Shown piece by piece: positions 50,540 to 63,480 of a DNA stretch of 64,000 bases. The position numbers were made by a program, and so were the translations under genes. This stretch comes from Solen grandis (Eukaryota; Mollusca; Bivalvia; Adapedonta; Solenidae): positions 83,264,395 to 83,328,394 of the forward strand of contig CM037778.1 of the NCBI GenBank assembly GCA_021229015.1. Direction: 5' to 3'. Below the pieces are notes generated by a model. That model did no database searches. It was not told the DNA's origin and saw only the letters and a program-made list of their open reading frames with translations. How positions within the stretch are numbered: position 1 is the first letter of the stretch; each line of letters begins with the position of its first letter.

Positions 50540-53340
50540 TGTCCAATTAAAATGGGTTGACACTTCCGTTGGCGCATGTGCAAATTGGTATTGCAGTCGA
50601 ATGTTAAGCTGTGATTGTAATAATTTTTAGTGACCGATATTTTTCTATGTGATTGTTTGGGGGTATCAAATACGTGATTTGTGTGTTTTTTTAGATAGTT
50701 TCCCATTGACTGGCCATATTTAATAAACTGTCAGTAAGTAGATATTTGTATTTTAATGTTTGTACATGCAGTTCATGACCTACTTATCGTTTCGATCATT
50801 GCACATTTCACGTCTTCTGTATTGTGCTTGTAATTGATTATTACATGACGTGTGGGATAAGTTATATTTAAAGTTTATGTTTTAAATGCTAGGTTTTATA
50901 TATTTATCATTTTGCATTGTATTTGCTTCCTTTTTATTTAAATCATAGACTCTGCAGGAACCTGATATTCAAGAAAAAAACGAGAAAAAAAAACATTCAA
51001 GCAAAAAATTGAAATCTTTTTATATAAATGATATTTAGAGAGGTCAACTTCATTTATTTATTTTTCGACTAAGTGTCAGGCCTGTGCATAGACAGGTTAG
51101 ATTATAAGGTCAAAACAGTAGAAAAAAGAAAGAGAGGCGGACAATATGCTTATGTTAAGCCATCCATTAAAACATATTGTTTTAATCTTTTCTTGTAACA
51201 CGTGATTTGAAAGGTACAGATGAGAAGTTACAAGCCTGATCAACCTAATATAAACAGCTTTCCACATTTTTTACACACATTATAAATATTGTAATATTAG
51301 GTGTCAAGTCTGAACATGTTTCATATATTTCCTTTAATATCCATCCTTGACATAGGTTATTCATTTTTTTTCCTTTTTTCCCAATATCTAACTATTTTCT
51401 AATTCATTTGCAAACTCAGATATTTGAATTTATAAACTGCAGCTCTATTATGGTATGGTATTTGGGACCCTTTAAGGCTTTGTTCATGAAATTCTTCATG
51501 ACAAAAATCTTCGTAATGGGATATAAAATACCGGTAGCATTGTTCTTGGGATTTTTACTTTACAAAAAGTGATCAGTTTGTATAATACAACAAACTTGGA
51601 AATGGGTCACCTGTCTTTGTTTAATGTAGCTAAGAAATAATTTAACACTTATAATGCATGACAGCTTCCTTATGACTTAGATATAGGCAAAGTAAGTTTA
51701 AGAATACAAACTCAATTTTAGATCATCTTTAATAAGTGTCTAAAATAAGAATGTCCCAGCAAGTTTATTATTTTTGTATGAGCATGTCATTTTTTTGCGA
51801 TCCCCCCCCCCCCCAAAAAAAAAAAAAAATAAAAAAAAATCGCAATTAGGTTAATTACTGCTAGACCGTATACATAGTATGTCAGTAGTCAGTGTAAGTT
51901 GTTCACTTCAAGTTAAATTACTTTTGAAAACATCCAGCGTCAGCTCTCGGTGCACTATATTTGGAAAGACTTTCGATTTCTGGTTCCCCAATGGAGGAAC
52001 TTCATGATGATTGATGGCTCAACATTATAGGGGTACCAGTATATTTGAACAGCCCCATGACTACTGTTTTTCCTCCTAATGGAATTTATCAGCAATCACT
52101 GAAGTTGTGGGGGATGATACAAAATTCAAGTGATAAAATACTGCTTTTAAAGGTGACGCTGACTGTAGTTTATGGTTATGTTAATTGAATAACCTAATAC
52201 CAGAAATTTATACAGATATCTGCAGGTAGATCTTGTTGTGGAAAAAAGTACAAATATGTATAATTTCTGCAAGGTCTCAATAATGATTGCACTATTAATT
52301 ATTCATACATTCCTGCACACAAATGTTGCAAATAATTACTGAAAGAAGAAGATAAGGGATGCTCATGCAGACATTTATATTTATAAATAAAGTCTGGCCA
52401 CGTACATATACGGTGACGAGTCCAGGTACCTTCCTGGAACTTCACATTTACTGCCAGAAATGAGAGATATTATTTTCCTGAATATTTGATTTCATATTTA
52501 TTTTTATTTTTGTTATATTTTTCTTTCCATTTATCCAATTTTCTTCCTTCTCTGCTACATCTGTATATCAATGTCTTTTCCTCTAATTTTTTTTTCTTCT
52601 CCTCTGTATATAATTCTTTCTTTCTATGTATTCATCTCTCTCTCTCTCTCTTTCTTTTTTTTTTTCTATTTTTCTGTCCATCCGTCATTTTTCTCTCTGC
52701 CAATTCCAGAAGAAGCGTCTCTCCACTTAAGCACTTAGAAAGACGTCATTAAAAGCCAAACTTGCACTACACAAAGTGATTGTGGAACAAACAAAAAAGG
52801 AACAATCAAAGAAATTGTGAAAGAAACATGTTTTAATCGATAACAAACTTAGATTGTAGCCTCTAGATATGATCTCCATTCAAGAATCTGTTTGAACAGT
52901 CTTTCAAATATTCATGCTGACTGAAGATTATGTTTAGAGTACCTCTGGGGCCTTCTAATTACACAGAGAGAAACTCCGTGATCAACACTGTGTCATGTTA
53001 CGGAATTTTCTCTGTACATGTATACTCATGAATGTGTGTTTGTCTGTATGTTATAAATAAATAATTTTCACTTTATGGAAGATTGGTTCTAACCAAATAT
53101 GTTATCCACTCTAAAGAAAGACTTCACTTACTTACCTTTTTTTTTTTTTTTTTTTTTTTTGAGACATAGAGTTTATGGTTACATAAAAATAATTTTTTCT
53201 CATGCATGTAAGCTTCCTGTTATGTTTTGTTTTTAATGAGCAAAAATTGTTAATATTTCCTTAAGGATTCTGAAATGCTGAAAAGTAAAAATAAAAATAA
53301 AAACACATTAATTTATATCTATTAATTTTTACATTAATTG
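50540..53340. other. Unannotated stretch with homopolymer and CT-rich tracts
   Basis: Contains a C10/A13 run near 51804-51830, a CT-rich tract at about 52530-52680 and a T22 run near 53139. No gene was recognised. Confidence 0.5.
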
Positions 53341-53344
53341 GGAA

Positions 53345-53505
53345 ACCTATCCCTAGTCTTTATACTAATCCCTCTCAGCAGAGTTTTGGATAGACCAGCA
53401 CTTTGTGTCTAGGAAGGCCGTGAAAAATCCTTGCCCAAAATGAGGTTTAAATCCACAACCTTCTGACCCCTAAGTCTCATATATTATCACTGGATCACGG
53501 CCCCA
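53345..53505 (-). mobile_element. tRNA-derived SINE, second family, reverse copy 1
   Basis: Read on the minus strand, GGGGCCGTGATCCAGTGATA is followed by GACTTAGGGGTCAGAAGGTT and the B-box-like GGTTGTGGATTTAAACC, then CTGAGAGGGATTAGTATAAA. The head resembles a tRNA promoter. The AGAGGGATTAGTATAA tail is shared with the copy at 63345. Confidence 0.6.
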
Positions 53506-53914
53506 TTGAAAGTCAGTAAGTCATGGAATGGTTATTTTTCCCTCTAAAATTTATGGAAAAATGTGAAAGTTTGATATAGCTGCTACTACTGTCAAACCTG
53601 TCTTAAGCTTTCAGTCAAAGAAACAAGAGAAAGTGGTCACTTAACAGAGGTGACCTCTTAATGAAGATTAAATATATAACAAAATGCTACAGGTTGGTAA
53701 AATTTCAATTGACCGCTAATTAGGTTGACCACTTAGTACAAATGGCCACTAATACAGGCTGAACTGTATGAAGTTCATGTTCGATGACAAATAACCAGTA
53801 AGCCCAAAAAAACAAATCTCCCGACCGACCCCCATTTTTAACGAACAACCCTAAAGTTTTTTTTTACCTTCTGCCTTTGAAAAATAGTTACTTTTTTTTT
53901 TACCTTTTGTTTCA

Positions 53915-53951
<37 letters not shown>

Positions 53952-54155
53952 CTAATAATATTATTACTGAATATAAAAGTAGACCAGTATCATGAAGCTC
54001 ACATAGCTTTTGACACATTGTTTACTGTATTGCAATAGTGCACACTCTTGTTTTGGTTTATCTGAATGTTTTATTTCGTTATAAAATAATTATGTTCCAT
54101 TGACATAATGAAATATATTACGTTTGCATAAACCCTTTTTAGTATTAATGTTGAC

Positions 54156-54397
54156 TTAACCCTTTCCCTCATAGAGGAAACCATGAAAAGACCTATGCGA
54201 ACAGCATAAAACCAGATCAGCCTGCGAGTAACTCGCAGGCTGATCAGGTTTTATGCTGTTCGCTGCTCCTCAGTGGTCTGGAAATGAGGATTTTGTAATT
54301 AAAATTGGTAAGGTTTAACTGTGGTTTTCTGCAGATCAGGTTTTATGTGGTACCTATTGAGTGCGTCAAAATGAGTCTCTATGAGGGAAAGGGTTAA
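54156..54397 (-). mobile_element. piggyBac-type MITE, copy 3 (reverse)
   Basis: TTAA at 54156-54159 and 54394-54397; inverted relative to copies 1 and 2. Perfect central hairpin GATCAGCCTGCGAG-TAA-CTCGCAGGCTGATC. The terminal repeats are intact on both sides. Confidence 0.85.
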
Positions 54398-54883
54398 ATG
54401 CAAATACTGCATTTATTGTTTGGAAAGTATTTTAGGGGATTATTTGTTTGCTTAAGAAATAATATAATTCTTACAGAAAACTTCTAATTAGTGAAAACCT
54501 TTCTGCACCCTTTTTTTTGCAGCTAGAAATACTTATATGTGTAATAAGATGTCATCAGATTTGTTCCTAGCAATTCACTTCAGGTGCAACATATCTGAGA
54601 GTCTGCTACGGAAATTGTGAGTTGTTAAATATAGTAACAAAACTCAATACCTTCCGATACGTTTATGTAAGGACGTAACATCTCAAGGTAATTAATAAAA
54701 AGACAAGTTTTGTTATTGTAATCTTTTAACAATTAAGAATGTATGTACGAGTAAATCTCCATAAATATAATTATTAATTATTTATATTAATGTACCGTAG
54801 AGGTAAAAAGTGTTTTTCTCATAACACAGAAGTATCAAGTCAAATGAAACTTGTTTCTGACAAACCTGGCTAGTGTACATTTT

Positions 54884-56220
54884 TAAGCTCGAATATTCGA
54901 AGAATATGAGAGCTACTGTAGTTGCCCTTGCGTCGGTGTTGGCGTTGGCGCTGCAGCTTTAGGTTAAAGTTTTGCGTGCAAGTTACTATCAACCTTATAT
55001 CTCAATAACCGTTTATGGTATTGACTTGAAAATTTATAAATATGTTCAGGGGCATCAGACAATCAAGGTAGATAACTCTCGACTGAATTTGATATGAATT
55101 ATGGCCCCTTTTTAACTAAGAAATTTTGGTTAAAGTTTTGCATGCAATAGAAAATTTGGTTAAAGTTTTGCGTGCAAGCTACTGTTTAGTTTGTATCTCA
55201 ATAACCATTCATGGTATTGACTTGAAAGTTTATGAATATGTTTAGGGGCATCAGACAACCAAAGTAGATAACTCTTGATGGAATATATTACAAATTATGG
55301 CCCCTTTTTAACTTAGAAATTTTGGTTGAAGTTTTGCATGCAAGATACTCTCATGCTTATGTTTCAGTATCAAGGCATGCGATTGATTTTAAACATCTTT
55401 AATATGTTTAGGGGTATCATACTTTCATGGTAGATAACTCTTGATAGATTATGTTACAAATTATGGCCTCTTTTTTAACTTAGAAATTTTGGTTAAAGTT
55501 TTGCATGCAAGTTACTTTCATGCTAATATCTCAGTATCCAGGCATGCGATTGATTTTAAACATCTTTAATATGTTTAGGAGTATCATACTATCTAGGTAG
55601 ATAACTTTTGATGGAATATATTACAAGTTATGGCCCCTTTTTAAACTTAGAAATTTTGGTTAAAAATTTGCATGCAAGGTACTTTCATGCTAATATCTTA
55701 GAGTCCAGGCATGGGATTGATTTTAAACATCTTTAATATGTTTAGGGGTATCATACTATTAAGGAAGATAACACCTGATGGAATATATTAAAAATTAAGA
55801 CCCCTTTTTAACTTAGAATTTTGGTTAAATTTTTGCATTCAAGCTACTATCCAGCATATATCTCAGAAATTGTTTGTGGAATTGACTAGAAAGTAAAGGA
55901 GTGTCTTCAGGGGCATCAGAAAACTAAGGAGGATAACTTTTGGACTGAATTTTATACAAATTATGGCCCTTTTCCAACTTGGATTTTTGGTTAAAGTTTT
56001 GCATGCACAGTGTTATTGTGCTTATGTCTCAGTAACTAGGCATGGGATTGATTTTAGACATCATAAAAATATTGAGGGGTATCAAACTATCAAGGTATAT
56101 CATTTTTTACTATTATTATGTACAGGGTATGTGAAAGGGCAAGAATTGAAATAGATTTCATTTGATTTACCAACAAGCATTTTGAATAGTTGAGCGTGCT
56201 GTCCTCTGACAGCTCTTGTT
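54884..56220 (+). mobile_element. Hairpin-ended repetitive element, family B, near-complete copy
   Basis: Starts with AAGCTCGAATATTCGAAGAA..GAGAGCTACT (a palindromic head) and ends with the hairpin GCTGTCCTCTGACAGC (56198-56213) and CTCTTGTT. Between them about seven units of roughly 170 bp begin TTTTGGTTAAAGTTTTGC and carry GGGGCATCAGACAA(C/T)CAA, GTAGATAACTCTTGATGG and AATTATGGCCCCTTTTTAAC. There is no coding content. A reverse copy lies in the Harbinger. Confidence 0.7.
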
Positions 56221-56234
56221 TGTTTGATTTAATT

Positions 56235-56345
56235 GTATACTTCATAGGCAATCAGAAGGACTGAAGATTGTGGGTTCAAATCCTGCTGTTGGGGGCAAGG
56301 TTCTTTTGTGACCTTCCCAGGTGGATTATGATATGTTGTAAGTAA
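56235..56345 (+). mobile_element. tRNA-derived SINE, second family, fragment
   Basis: CAATCAGAAGGACTGAAGAT is followed by the B box GTGGGTTCAAATCC (about 56269-56282) and GGGGCAAGGTTCTTTTGTGA. It sits right after the 3' end of the family B element. Confidence 0.55.
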
Positions 56346-56454
56346 TAGCATTCCAAGCGCAGTAAAAATGTCTTTAAACACTCTTTAATGGACCATTGGT
56401 AAGCCAGAAAAGTCACTGTAAGTTTGTGTAGTGTTTTCTCCTGATCACATGGTC

Positions 56455-57685
56455 ACCTAGATGTGGTGTACATGGGGTACAACATCTGATCACATGTCAC
56501 CTAGGTGTGGTGTACATGGGGTACAACATCTGATCGCATGGTCACCTAGGTGTGGTGTACATGGGGTACAACATCTGATCGCATGGTCACCTAGGTGTGG
56601 TGTACATGGGGTACAACATCTGATCGCATGGTCACCTAGGTGTGGTGTACATGGGGTACAACATCTGATCACATGTCACCTAGGTGTGGTGTACATGGGG
56701 TACAACATCTGATCGCATGGTCACCTAGGTGTGGTGTACATGGGGTACAACATCTGATCGCATGGTCACCTAGGTGTGGTGTACATGGGGTACAACATCT
56801 GATCACATGGTCATCTAGGTGTGGTGTACATGGGGTACAACATCTGATCACATGGTCACCTAGGTGTGGTGTACATGCGGTACAACATCTAATCACATGT
56901 CACCTAGGTGTGGTGTACATGGGATACAACATCTGATCACATGTCACCTAGGTGTGGTGTACATGGGGTACAACATCTGATCGCATGGTCACCTAGGTGT
57001 GGTGTACATGGGGTACAACATCTGATCGCATGGTCACCTAGGTGTGGTGTACATGGGATACAACATCTGATTGCATGGTCACCTAGGTGAGGTGTACATG
57101 GGGTACAACATCTGATCACCTAGGTGTGGTGTACATGGGGTACAACATCTGATCACCTAGGTGTGGTGTACATGGGGTACAACATCTGATCGCATGGTCA
57201 CCTAGGTGTGGTGTACATGGGGTACAACATATGATCGCATGGTCACCTAGGTGTGGTGTACATGCAGTACAACATCTGATCACATGTCACCTAGGTGTGG
57301 TGTACATGGGGTACAACATCTGATCACCTAGGTGTGGTGTACATGGGATACAACATCTGATCCATGTCACCTAGGTGTGGTGTACATGGGGTACAACATC
57401 TGATCGCATGGTCACCTAGGTGTGGTGTACATGGGGTACAACATCTGATCACATGTCACCTAGGTGTGGTGTACATGGGGTACAACATCTGATCACATGG
57501 TCACCTAGGTGTGGTGTAAATTGGGTACAACATCTGATCACCTAGGTGTGGTGTACATGGGGTACAACATCTGATCGCATGGTCACCTAGGTGTGGTGTA
57601 CATGGGGTACAACATCTGATCGCATGGTCACCTAGGTGTGGTGTACATGGGGTACAACATCTGATCGCATGGTCACCTAGGTGAA
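56455..57685. repeat. Minisatellite with 37-, 44- and 45-bp unit variants
   Basis: About 28 copies of CACCTAGGTGTGGTGTACAT plus GGGGTACAACATCTGAT, followed by CGCATGGT (45 bp), CACATGT (44 bp) or nothing (37 bp). The 45-bp form is a multiple of three and gives open frames on both strands. The unit contains the palindrome CACCTAGGTG. Confidence 0.97.
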
Positions 57686-57689
57686 AATG

Positions 57690-59980
57690 GTTATAGTTTT
57701 ACACTGATTGCATAAATCATTTCCACATTGTAGATTTTCCTCATTTAAACTGTGGCTGCATAAAATTATCCAACATAGGAAAATATTGAATTCCCAAGCA
57801 CCTAATGGCATGCAGCAAAATTTAATTGAAACAAAAAAAAAACAAAAAAAAACTGAAGCCTGCATATCATATATCATTAGATTTTTTTTAACAGTTTAAT
57901 TAATTCTGTAATATGAAGCTCTGTTTGCATTAACATGTTTGTGTTTTTAAATGTTTAATGAGGTTTCTATATTTGTGCTCATAACCTTGTTATATGGTAA
58001 CAAGCTCCTTTTATCAGGGTAGTCCTAGTTGCATTTCTGCATGAAGCTCATGTAGATGAAAAGATGCTAGTTTATAATAATTAATTTATACTTTCACAGA
58101 TGTTTATTATTGTAGAAGGAATTGAAGATACAGTACTCAAGTGAAAATAACTGAGATAAAAATGAAGAGAAAGATTATTTAAAACTCTGTATAAAAGTAA
58201 ATGTAAAATCATGAATTTTCGTTGACTTTAAATTTTTTGGGGTGCAGTCTGACATAAAGTCAGTTTGGTTGGTGTTCTGCAATAAAACGTGTGGTCTCTT
58301 CATTAAAGAGTTTTTGTGGGGCTTAATTTTGGTCATTGTCGAAAACCCACAGCTAATTGATAGCTCCTTTATAGGCCGTGGGCTTTTATGGCTGGATTTT
58401 GTCATTTTAGGGTGTGTCAAAATTGCGCCATTTTATTGGTTGCATCATGTTTTTGAAAACAATCATAGAGGCCTTTTTAAACAAATACCGAATGCAGCCA
58501 TTTTTTATATTGTTGACGTAACTTTCAAGCCTTCATGCCAAAGATATTGCATTTATAAGGCGTGTTTTCATAGGTTGATAATTTAATCAATAATAAATGT
58601 GTTACGTTGGTTTGGTTGCCTATGATTTTCATGTAGTGATAGCTGGGGGTGTCCGACGATGAATTTCCGTGGATGAAATTAGTCCTCCACAATAATCACT
58701 GATTTTATCAGGCATGATAAATCCATGCCTCCAATTGTGTCTGTTCTGCAAACTGCTGGAGAAACAAACATACTTGTGGGAAAGCTCACAAGAAATCTGC
58801 ATGTTTAGGAAAAAACGCTATGATCAAGCACTCATAATAGTGAGATTTTTTCTCTCTTGTTCAGTTGGGATTCAGACTTGTTTTGAGAAAGTGCTGAGCT
58901 TTTGTTTTGCAGAGAATTATGAGGGTGGTTTACATAATTAATAAGAACAACAAATTCTACATCACCATCATCATCTGTGACCTTGTAGTTTTATCACTGA
59001 ATAAGCCTCTTGCCTGCAAAACCCATTTTATCATGAAGGTGTGAAGACTTTCCATCTATTTCCCTGTCAAAAGTATCACTTATGATAAATCTTTTTGATT
59101 TTTTTCATCTCTTTGATAATTTTCTTCCATCTTTTTTCATCTGTTGCTGAATTTTTCTCTTTTTTTTTAGTCATTCTGTTAATCAGGAAGAATTGTTTAT
59201 GCTTGAAATGACTTGGATTTTTCCCCTGTGAAGCAGATTTGATGAGATGAGATTTTTTGTTGTTGTTTTTTTGTTTGTTTTCTAATAAAAGGAAATCCTG
59301 AAGACAAATACACTGGTATTGTTGTGCTACAAAACCAGATTATTAAATATGAAATTTGTAGGCTGATCAGGTTTTGAACTGCTTGCTGCTAATTAATTGC
59401 TTTGTGACATTGCACAAAAAAAAAATATAAATCCTTATCAAACTGAGAATAAGCTAGTAGTGGAAAAATGTTGGCATTTGTCTGGAAAGAAAAAAGTACT
59501 TGAGTCCTGGTTTCCCCACCAAATGCAACATGCCAAGTGTCTGACATGCATATTTCACCATGATGTCATATCATTATTTCCGCCAATTATCATAACAACT
59601 TTCTAATGTGCTGCCATTGTTGGAATCCTCACAAGAAGTGTAGAATGTTACAAGTATGTCAAATCTCCAATTAGAGATGTCAGAAATGAGAGAGAGGGGT
59701 CACAAACCTTGGAGTGCCACCGTGCTGCTTACAATGCACAATTATGTATGTGCATGCTTAACTCTTCAAAATGGAGGAAAATGTACCCAGTACACCCCAT
59801 CTTTCTTTGTTAACATGAAACATTCTTTATTCTCCATTTCTGATGTGGAAATATTCATTTAATTCATTCAGCATCCAATGAATATGCTGCAATTCATATT
59901 TACTATCTGTTGTTGTTTTTTTCCCTGGCTCGTTTTATTTTTCTCTTCTTTTTGGAGAAAAAAATTCAATGTCAAATGTT
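57690..59980. other. Unannotated stretch
   Basis: Moderately complex, AT-rich. The frame at 58242-58586 (plus) has no recognised domain. A fragment near 59360 (GGCTGATCAGGTTTTGAACT) recalls the piggyBac-type MITE centre. Confidence 0.45.
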
Positions 59981-59996
59981 GTGCAAACCAGTCTGT

Positions 59997-60230
59997 ATGC
60001 AAATGAGGTTTTCATTCATGTTTACCAATAGCCAGTCTGTATGCAAATTAGCTTATTTGGGACTGATCAATTTCAATTCCAAGTAACCGTTGTCTGGGTG
60101 GAAATTTATTTGTCAGTTCATAGACCATTTCACTGTAGGATGCAGGGTTTTTCATTATTGCACAAAAAGGTGATCTAATATTAACATTGCACCAGTCAAA
60201 ACATTGTATGCAAATGAGGCTTATTTGCAT
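59997..60230. promoter_or_regulatory. Cluster of four octamer (ATGCAAAT) sites
   Basis: ATGCAAAT at 59997, 60041 and 60208, and ATTTGCAT at 60223. Three share the longer TGTATGCAAAT(G/T)AG context. The last two form the inverted pair ATGCAAATGAGGCTTATTTGC(AT). The octamer is the binding site of POU-domain factors. Regulatory function is inferred. Confidence 0.4.
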
Positions 60231-60239
60231 ACAGCTGAT

Positions 60240-63020
60240 GTCATACACAGGTGTCTAAAAGTGAGTGAGAGGCTAATAGGGACAGGGCGGGAAAATCAAA
60301 AGCGTATTAGATAGAGGCCAGTGCAGTTAAGGGTATCAGTAATAATAGATACAGAAAGGGTCTACTTGTGGCCAACTTGTTTGCTCGGCAGCCTGTTGAA
60401 CCAGGGTTGTTAAAAGGTTGATAATTTGATACCCTGTAATAATGCCACTAAAATCCCCAGTTTACCCTGAGCTAGGTGATATTGGTAATAAACACAGCGT
60501 ATTACTTTATTTTGGGGTTCAATAATGACTAGCTTGTAATATTATTTATTGTAGGATGTGTTTTTGTTTAAGTGATGATATGATTTTTTTTTTTTCATAA
60601 CCTCATGTTTGACCTATTTAATTCAAATTAACATTACAATTCTTTTCTTTTTTTTAAAGATATTTCTTGTTATCTTTATTCTAACATTTTAAAAAATCAG
60701 GCAGAGCTGGGTCTTTCAGAGTTTGGATGTACTTATATTTATGGTATTATGAAATGATGATGATGATGATTATGATGATGGTTATTGTATACATAATATT
60801 AAATTTGTTAAGCACATGGTCAGGTTAACAATCAAATCAAACCATTATCAAATAACTGGGTGTTTCCTTTTTCACTTTGACCCAAGTCCATGGAATCTAG
60901 CGATTCCCCAACTGATAAGTCTGATACACCTTTGTACAATAAAGCAGTTCTACGTCAGGCAGACATCTTCCTTTGACAGCCAGTGGATAACGTCCAATTT
61001 GTGGGGCTGGGACAGAAATCATGTCAGGACATTTGGTATGGGTGGATGATTAATATTTCGGAGACATGCAATCCAATGGCAAGTCTTGGCTCCACTGGCA
61101 AGTGGTCGATATCCTAAGCAAGCCATCAAAGGACTGGAAGGAATGTCTGAAATGTCCATCCTGACATAATTGTGTCAAAATAGACACGTGTAAACAGTAG
61201 CGATGATCAGCTGGAATTTTATGCTTGGTTTTGTTATTGATTTACTTTCTTAAATGAGTTTGAGCTGTAAAATGATTTTTTTGGGTGGAGGAGGTGGCAG
61301 GGGAGGGGCATTTTTGTGTTTGAATTTTTACTGGTGACTTAAATTAGACATTTCAACAGCTTCTTAATAATTACCTGGATTTTGGGTACCTCTGCCATAT
61401 CTCTATAATCTAAGTATGTATGGTGTGTTTGATAACGTTCCAGTAAACTGATTTACAACTTTTATATTCCATCTGTGTATGTTATTTTTAGTAATTTGTA
61501 CAAATTCCAAATTGTTCAATCTCTCATTAATCAACCTTACCCAGGTCTGTCACATGAGTGGATCAATAAAAAAGTTCTGTTTTCAAAGGACCTGTCCACT
61601 GTCACACAATCCAGGTTGTTTGCATGTGGCATAGTGACAAATACAACGTATGGGGTACCCTCCAATATAGGCACGCAACCTGTCCCTGCTTTGTACATAG
61701 AGTCACACATAGGCATTCCTGCTTTTGTTCACAGCCTTTAATGTGTCTCCCATCTGTTAATCTCTGTGGATTATGCAAAAATCTCCACAAATCTTCGAAG
61801 TCAATCAAGATAAGCCATGACAGCCATCCTGCAAGCCCGTATTCAGACAAGACAGTAGAACCATGTCAAAGGTTGCTGTTTGCTATTGTTAGGCTGAGTC
61901 ATGGGTCACCAGCTTTGATAATCGCTCACGGAAAATGTCCACACGCAGGCAGGGCCTGTCAGGTAAATCAAGGCCTGTAATCTTACTGATAATCAACTGC
62001 AGTCTGTCATGGTATCTCCCACAAGTGTGATTTAATTGTCCCATTTATATATTTCATTATTAATTTGATAATTAACTTATTTACCATCTTAATCTTGTAA
62101 CTTCAAAATTTGCATTTATATTTTTATAAATCTTTAAAATATAGAGATTTAAATATTTTATCTGTTGAGGTTGCAGATTTAAGTGCTGATACTATTATAA
62201 AAGTTTGCATTGTATGAACAAATCTGCTGCTTTTTGCGGAGAGAAAAAAATGCAATTGGGCAAAAAAAAAAAATTAAATGTGTACAGTTTGTGTCAAATT
62301 GTTTCAGTGATCCATATAAATACCGTGAACTCTCTATAAGACCTTAACATACACAGTTATTCTCCATGGATATTTCAGTGGTTTTCTGTCATCATGTCTT
62401 TCTAATTAACAGATTTTAACAATCTAAATATTTAAGTTTATTTGAAGTGGTCAATAAAGACTTGAAAGTACGATAAAACTTCCGTTTAAAAAGAAAGCTT
62501 GCCAAGTTTATTATTAGCCTATCTAACGAAAGCATCTGTAAAATGACCAACTGATTTTGTTCATGTCTTGGCCTCAATATAATAACTTAGTACCTTAGAA
62601 TGGACTAAAAGTTGGAATTGAGCTTTTACAAATTGTTGGCATACAATTGCAAGTGTTGTTATAAATGAACAGTTTGCACCAATAGTTTTGTAAAAAAAAA
62701 AAAAAAAACAATTCAAAGAGCCATATGCATCTGTTGAATTACAAACTGAACTATGATGGCCAAGGTATAATTAAGAAATAGATGTTTAAACATACACCTG
62801 AAATATTCGCAAGGATTTAGTCTGGTCAACCAGCATGTGTTAGCCGACAAGGTAATGAAACTTAAAAGCTAATAAATATGATGTCAAAAGGGAAATCTTT
62901 ATTGATTGAAAACATCTGTTTCGTTTAATTTTATTGAACAAGTTTACACACCTAATTTGTAAATACCTCTCTGTGGTTCTTTGGGGATACTGCTTCTATG
63001 CACCTGGTTATTTTTATGCA
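60240..63020. other. Unannotated stretch
   Basis: No gene, RNA or repeat family was recognised. A (GAT)n-like patch lies at 60755-60780. Overlapping frames on both strands at 61475-61980 lack domains. Confidence 0.45.
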
Positions 63021-63031
63021 TAGGGAAACTA

Positions 63032-63134
63032 GGCCCCCTGACTGGTACTTAAGTATGATTTTCCTACTCAAACTATGCCCATTAGGTTCAATTGGCCTGA
63101 GATCATACTTAAGTATTTTTGAGAACACGGGGCC
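63032..63134. mobile_element. Short MITE with GGCCCC ends and TACTTAAGTA palindromes
   Basis: GGCCCCCTGACTGGTACTTA at 63032 is matched in reverse by AAGTATTTTTGAGAACACGG GGCC ending at 63134; both arms carry TACTTAAGTATGAT. About 103 bp in all. It lies directly beside the next MITE. Confidence 0.55.
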
Positions 63135-63135
63135 A

Positions 63136-63329
63136 GGCTTGAATTCACCAACAATATTTAGTGCTAAGTAATACTTAAGCTGAAATGAATTATTACCTTT
63201 AAATAAATGACAAAAATTGTTAAGAAATGAAATATTTGGGTATTTTTATTAGAGAAACAAGGCTAATGAAATTCATCCTTAAGTATTTAAGTTTTACTTA
63301 GTGCTAAGAATTGTTGGTGGAATTCAGCC
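63136..63329 (+). mobile_element. 194-bp MITE, compact copy (same family as 33113-33622)
   Basis: The inverted ends GGCTTGAATTCACCAACAAT and ATTGTTGGTGGAATTCAGCC pair over about 50 bp, including TTAGTGCTAAGTAA and TTACTTAGTGCTAAG. The inner part has AAATATTTGGGTATTTTTAT once. No coding sequence. Confidence 0.7.
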
Positions 63330-63339
63330 CAGATCATTA

Positions 63340-63480
63340 CAACTTATACTAATCCCTCTTGGAAGTTCCTGTGTTGGACTAGTACTTGGCACCTAATTGG
63401 AGGTAATGAAAATTTCAAACCCATTACCTTTGGATCAGCGGTCATGTAAGTTACTTCTGGACCAGGGATTTTTTAAATGT
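63340..63480 (-). mobile_element. tRNA-derived SINE, second family, reverse copy 2
   Basis: The minus strand reads CCCTGGTCCAGAAGTAACTT, then GATCCAAAGGTAATGGGTTT (B-box-like GGTTTGAAATT) and AAGAGGGATTAGTATAAGTT, matching the copy at 53345-53505. Confidence 0.55.

Noticed and set aside
56461..57119. Overlapping frames of 60-98 codons on both strands
   Set aside because: They are translations of the 45-bp minisatellite, whose period is a multiple of three.
61475..61980. Overlapping frames on both strands as coding exons
   Set aside because: No recognisable domain and no splice borders consistent with either strand.
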